A stretch of DNA of 23,406 bases from Lobulomyces angularis (lineage: Eukaryota; Chytridiomycota; Chytridiomycetes; Lobulomycetales; Lobulomycetaceae). Made by a program: the position numbers and the translations under genes. Positions 22,972 to 23,406 of this stretch are shown here, in pieces. The first letter of the stretch is position 1; each line of letters opens with the position of its first letter. The stretch is from contig JADHYX010000350.1 of assembly GCA_027604685.1 (NCBI GenBank), positions 1 to 23,406 on the forward strand, given 5' to 3'. Below the pieces are notes generated by a model, which was not told where the DNA came from, did not search any database, and saw nothing but the letters and a program-made list of their open reading frames with translations.

Positions 22972-23406
22972 TAAATAAAGGTTTTGCAGTTTGAGTAATT
23001 TTTTTTTTATTTTTTTTTTTCCAATCAGTACATAATATTTTACTATAATTTTTAAATAGATTGTAAACTAATAGAAGTTTAATTAATTGTATCTTGTTGT
23101 CTTTTTATTTTCAATGATAAAATTACAATATTAAAACCACTATATCGTAAATTACATATATTATAACTATACCTAAAATTGTCTAACATAATTTTTGTTT
23201 CCCATAATTGTACTAATGGCATTAGTGCTTGGGCATTATCTTTCTGAATATTAAATATTCAAAAAAAAAAAAAATACAACAAAACACCAATAAAGAAAAT
23301 AGCGAGAACTATTTAGGAAATATTATCTGCTTAAATAAACTGGTCTAACTTTATGCAATAAAGTGTTCATAACCACATCCTCTATATTTAAAGTGGCAAC
23401 GTCATC
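22972..23406. other. Right-edge AT-rich segment, no gene seen
   Basis: After overlapping AATAAA signals at 22970-22979 there is only AT-rich sequence. No frame on either strand resembles protein, and no RNA gene is recognisable. Confidence 0.6.

Overview
The window is intron-dense, AT-rich nuclear DNA from a microbial eukaryote. I could rebuild ten spliced genes whose exon lengths add up to whole codons, and two more at the left edge (DCTN4, CSTF1) whose frames are broken. Most introns are 40-75 nt, begin GT and end AG. Some carry a TACTAAC-like branch site, and about 25 of roughly 80 end in AAG. Gene content is conserved eukaryotic housekeeping. CstF-50, dynactin p62, an MFSD1-type transporter and a slime-mould-type cAMP-receptor-like GPCR together suggest an early-diverging opisthokont, for example a chytrid, aphelid or Cryptomycota relative. 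That placement is inference only.

Left part (1-5.4 kb): the 5' part of DCTN4 (minus) lies head to head with CSTF1 (plus). A dead Tc1/mariner remnant follows, then a seven-helix GPCR gene (minus). Next come plus-strand open segments I do not recognise.

Middle (5.4-13.6 kb): NAXE and METTL1/TRM8 lie in tandem on minus. METTL1 is divergent from MFSD1 across 217 nt. MFSD1, WDR82/Swd2 and a PHOSPHO-type HAD phosphatase run in tandem on plus.

Right part (13.6-23.4 kb): a 60-residue protein made of little more than a SERBP1/HABP4-like ribosome-binding motif (plus); an RNF115/126-like RING ligase and DPH1 (both minus); a decayed Ty3/gypsy integrase remnant; and an ethanolamine-permease-like APC transporter with a long hydrophilic N-terminus (plus).

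Functional themes are inferred, not operonic. CstF-50 and WDR82 both belong to pre-mRNA 3'-end formation and termination complexes. METTL1, DPH1 and the mini-SERBP1 protein act on the translation apparatus. The HAD phosphatase and the permease may both touch ethanolamine or choline metabolism. I see no single multi-gene novel system. The most interesting items are the mini-SERBP1 protein, frequent AAG 3' splice sites, micro-exons down to 8 nt, a GC-AG intron and a zinc ribbon fused ahead of CstF-50.
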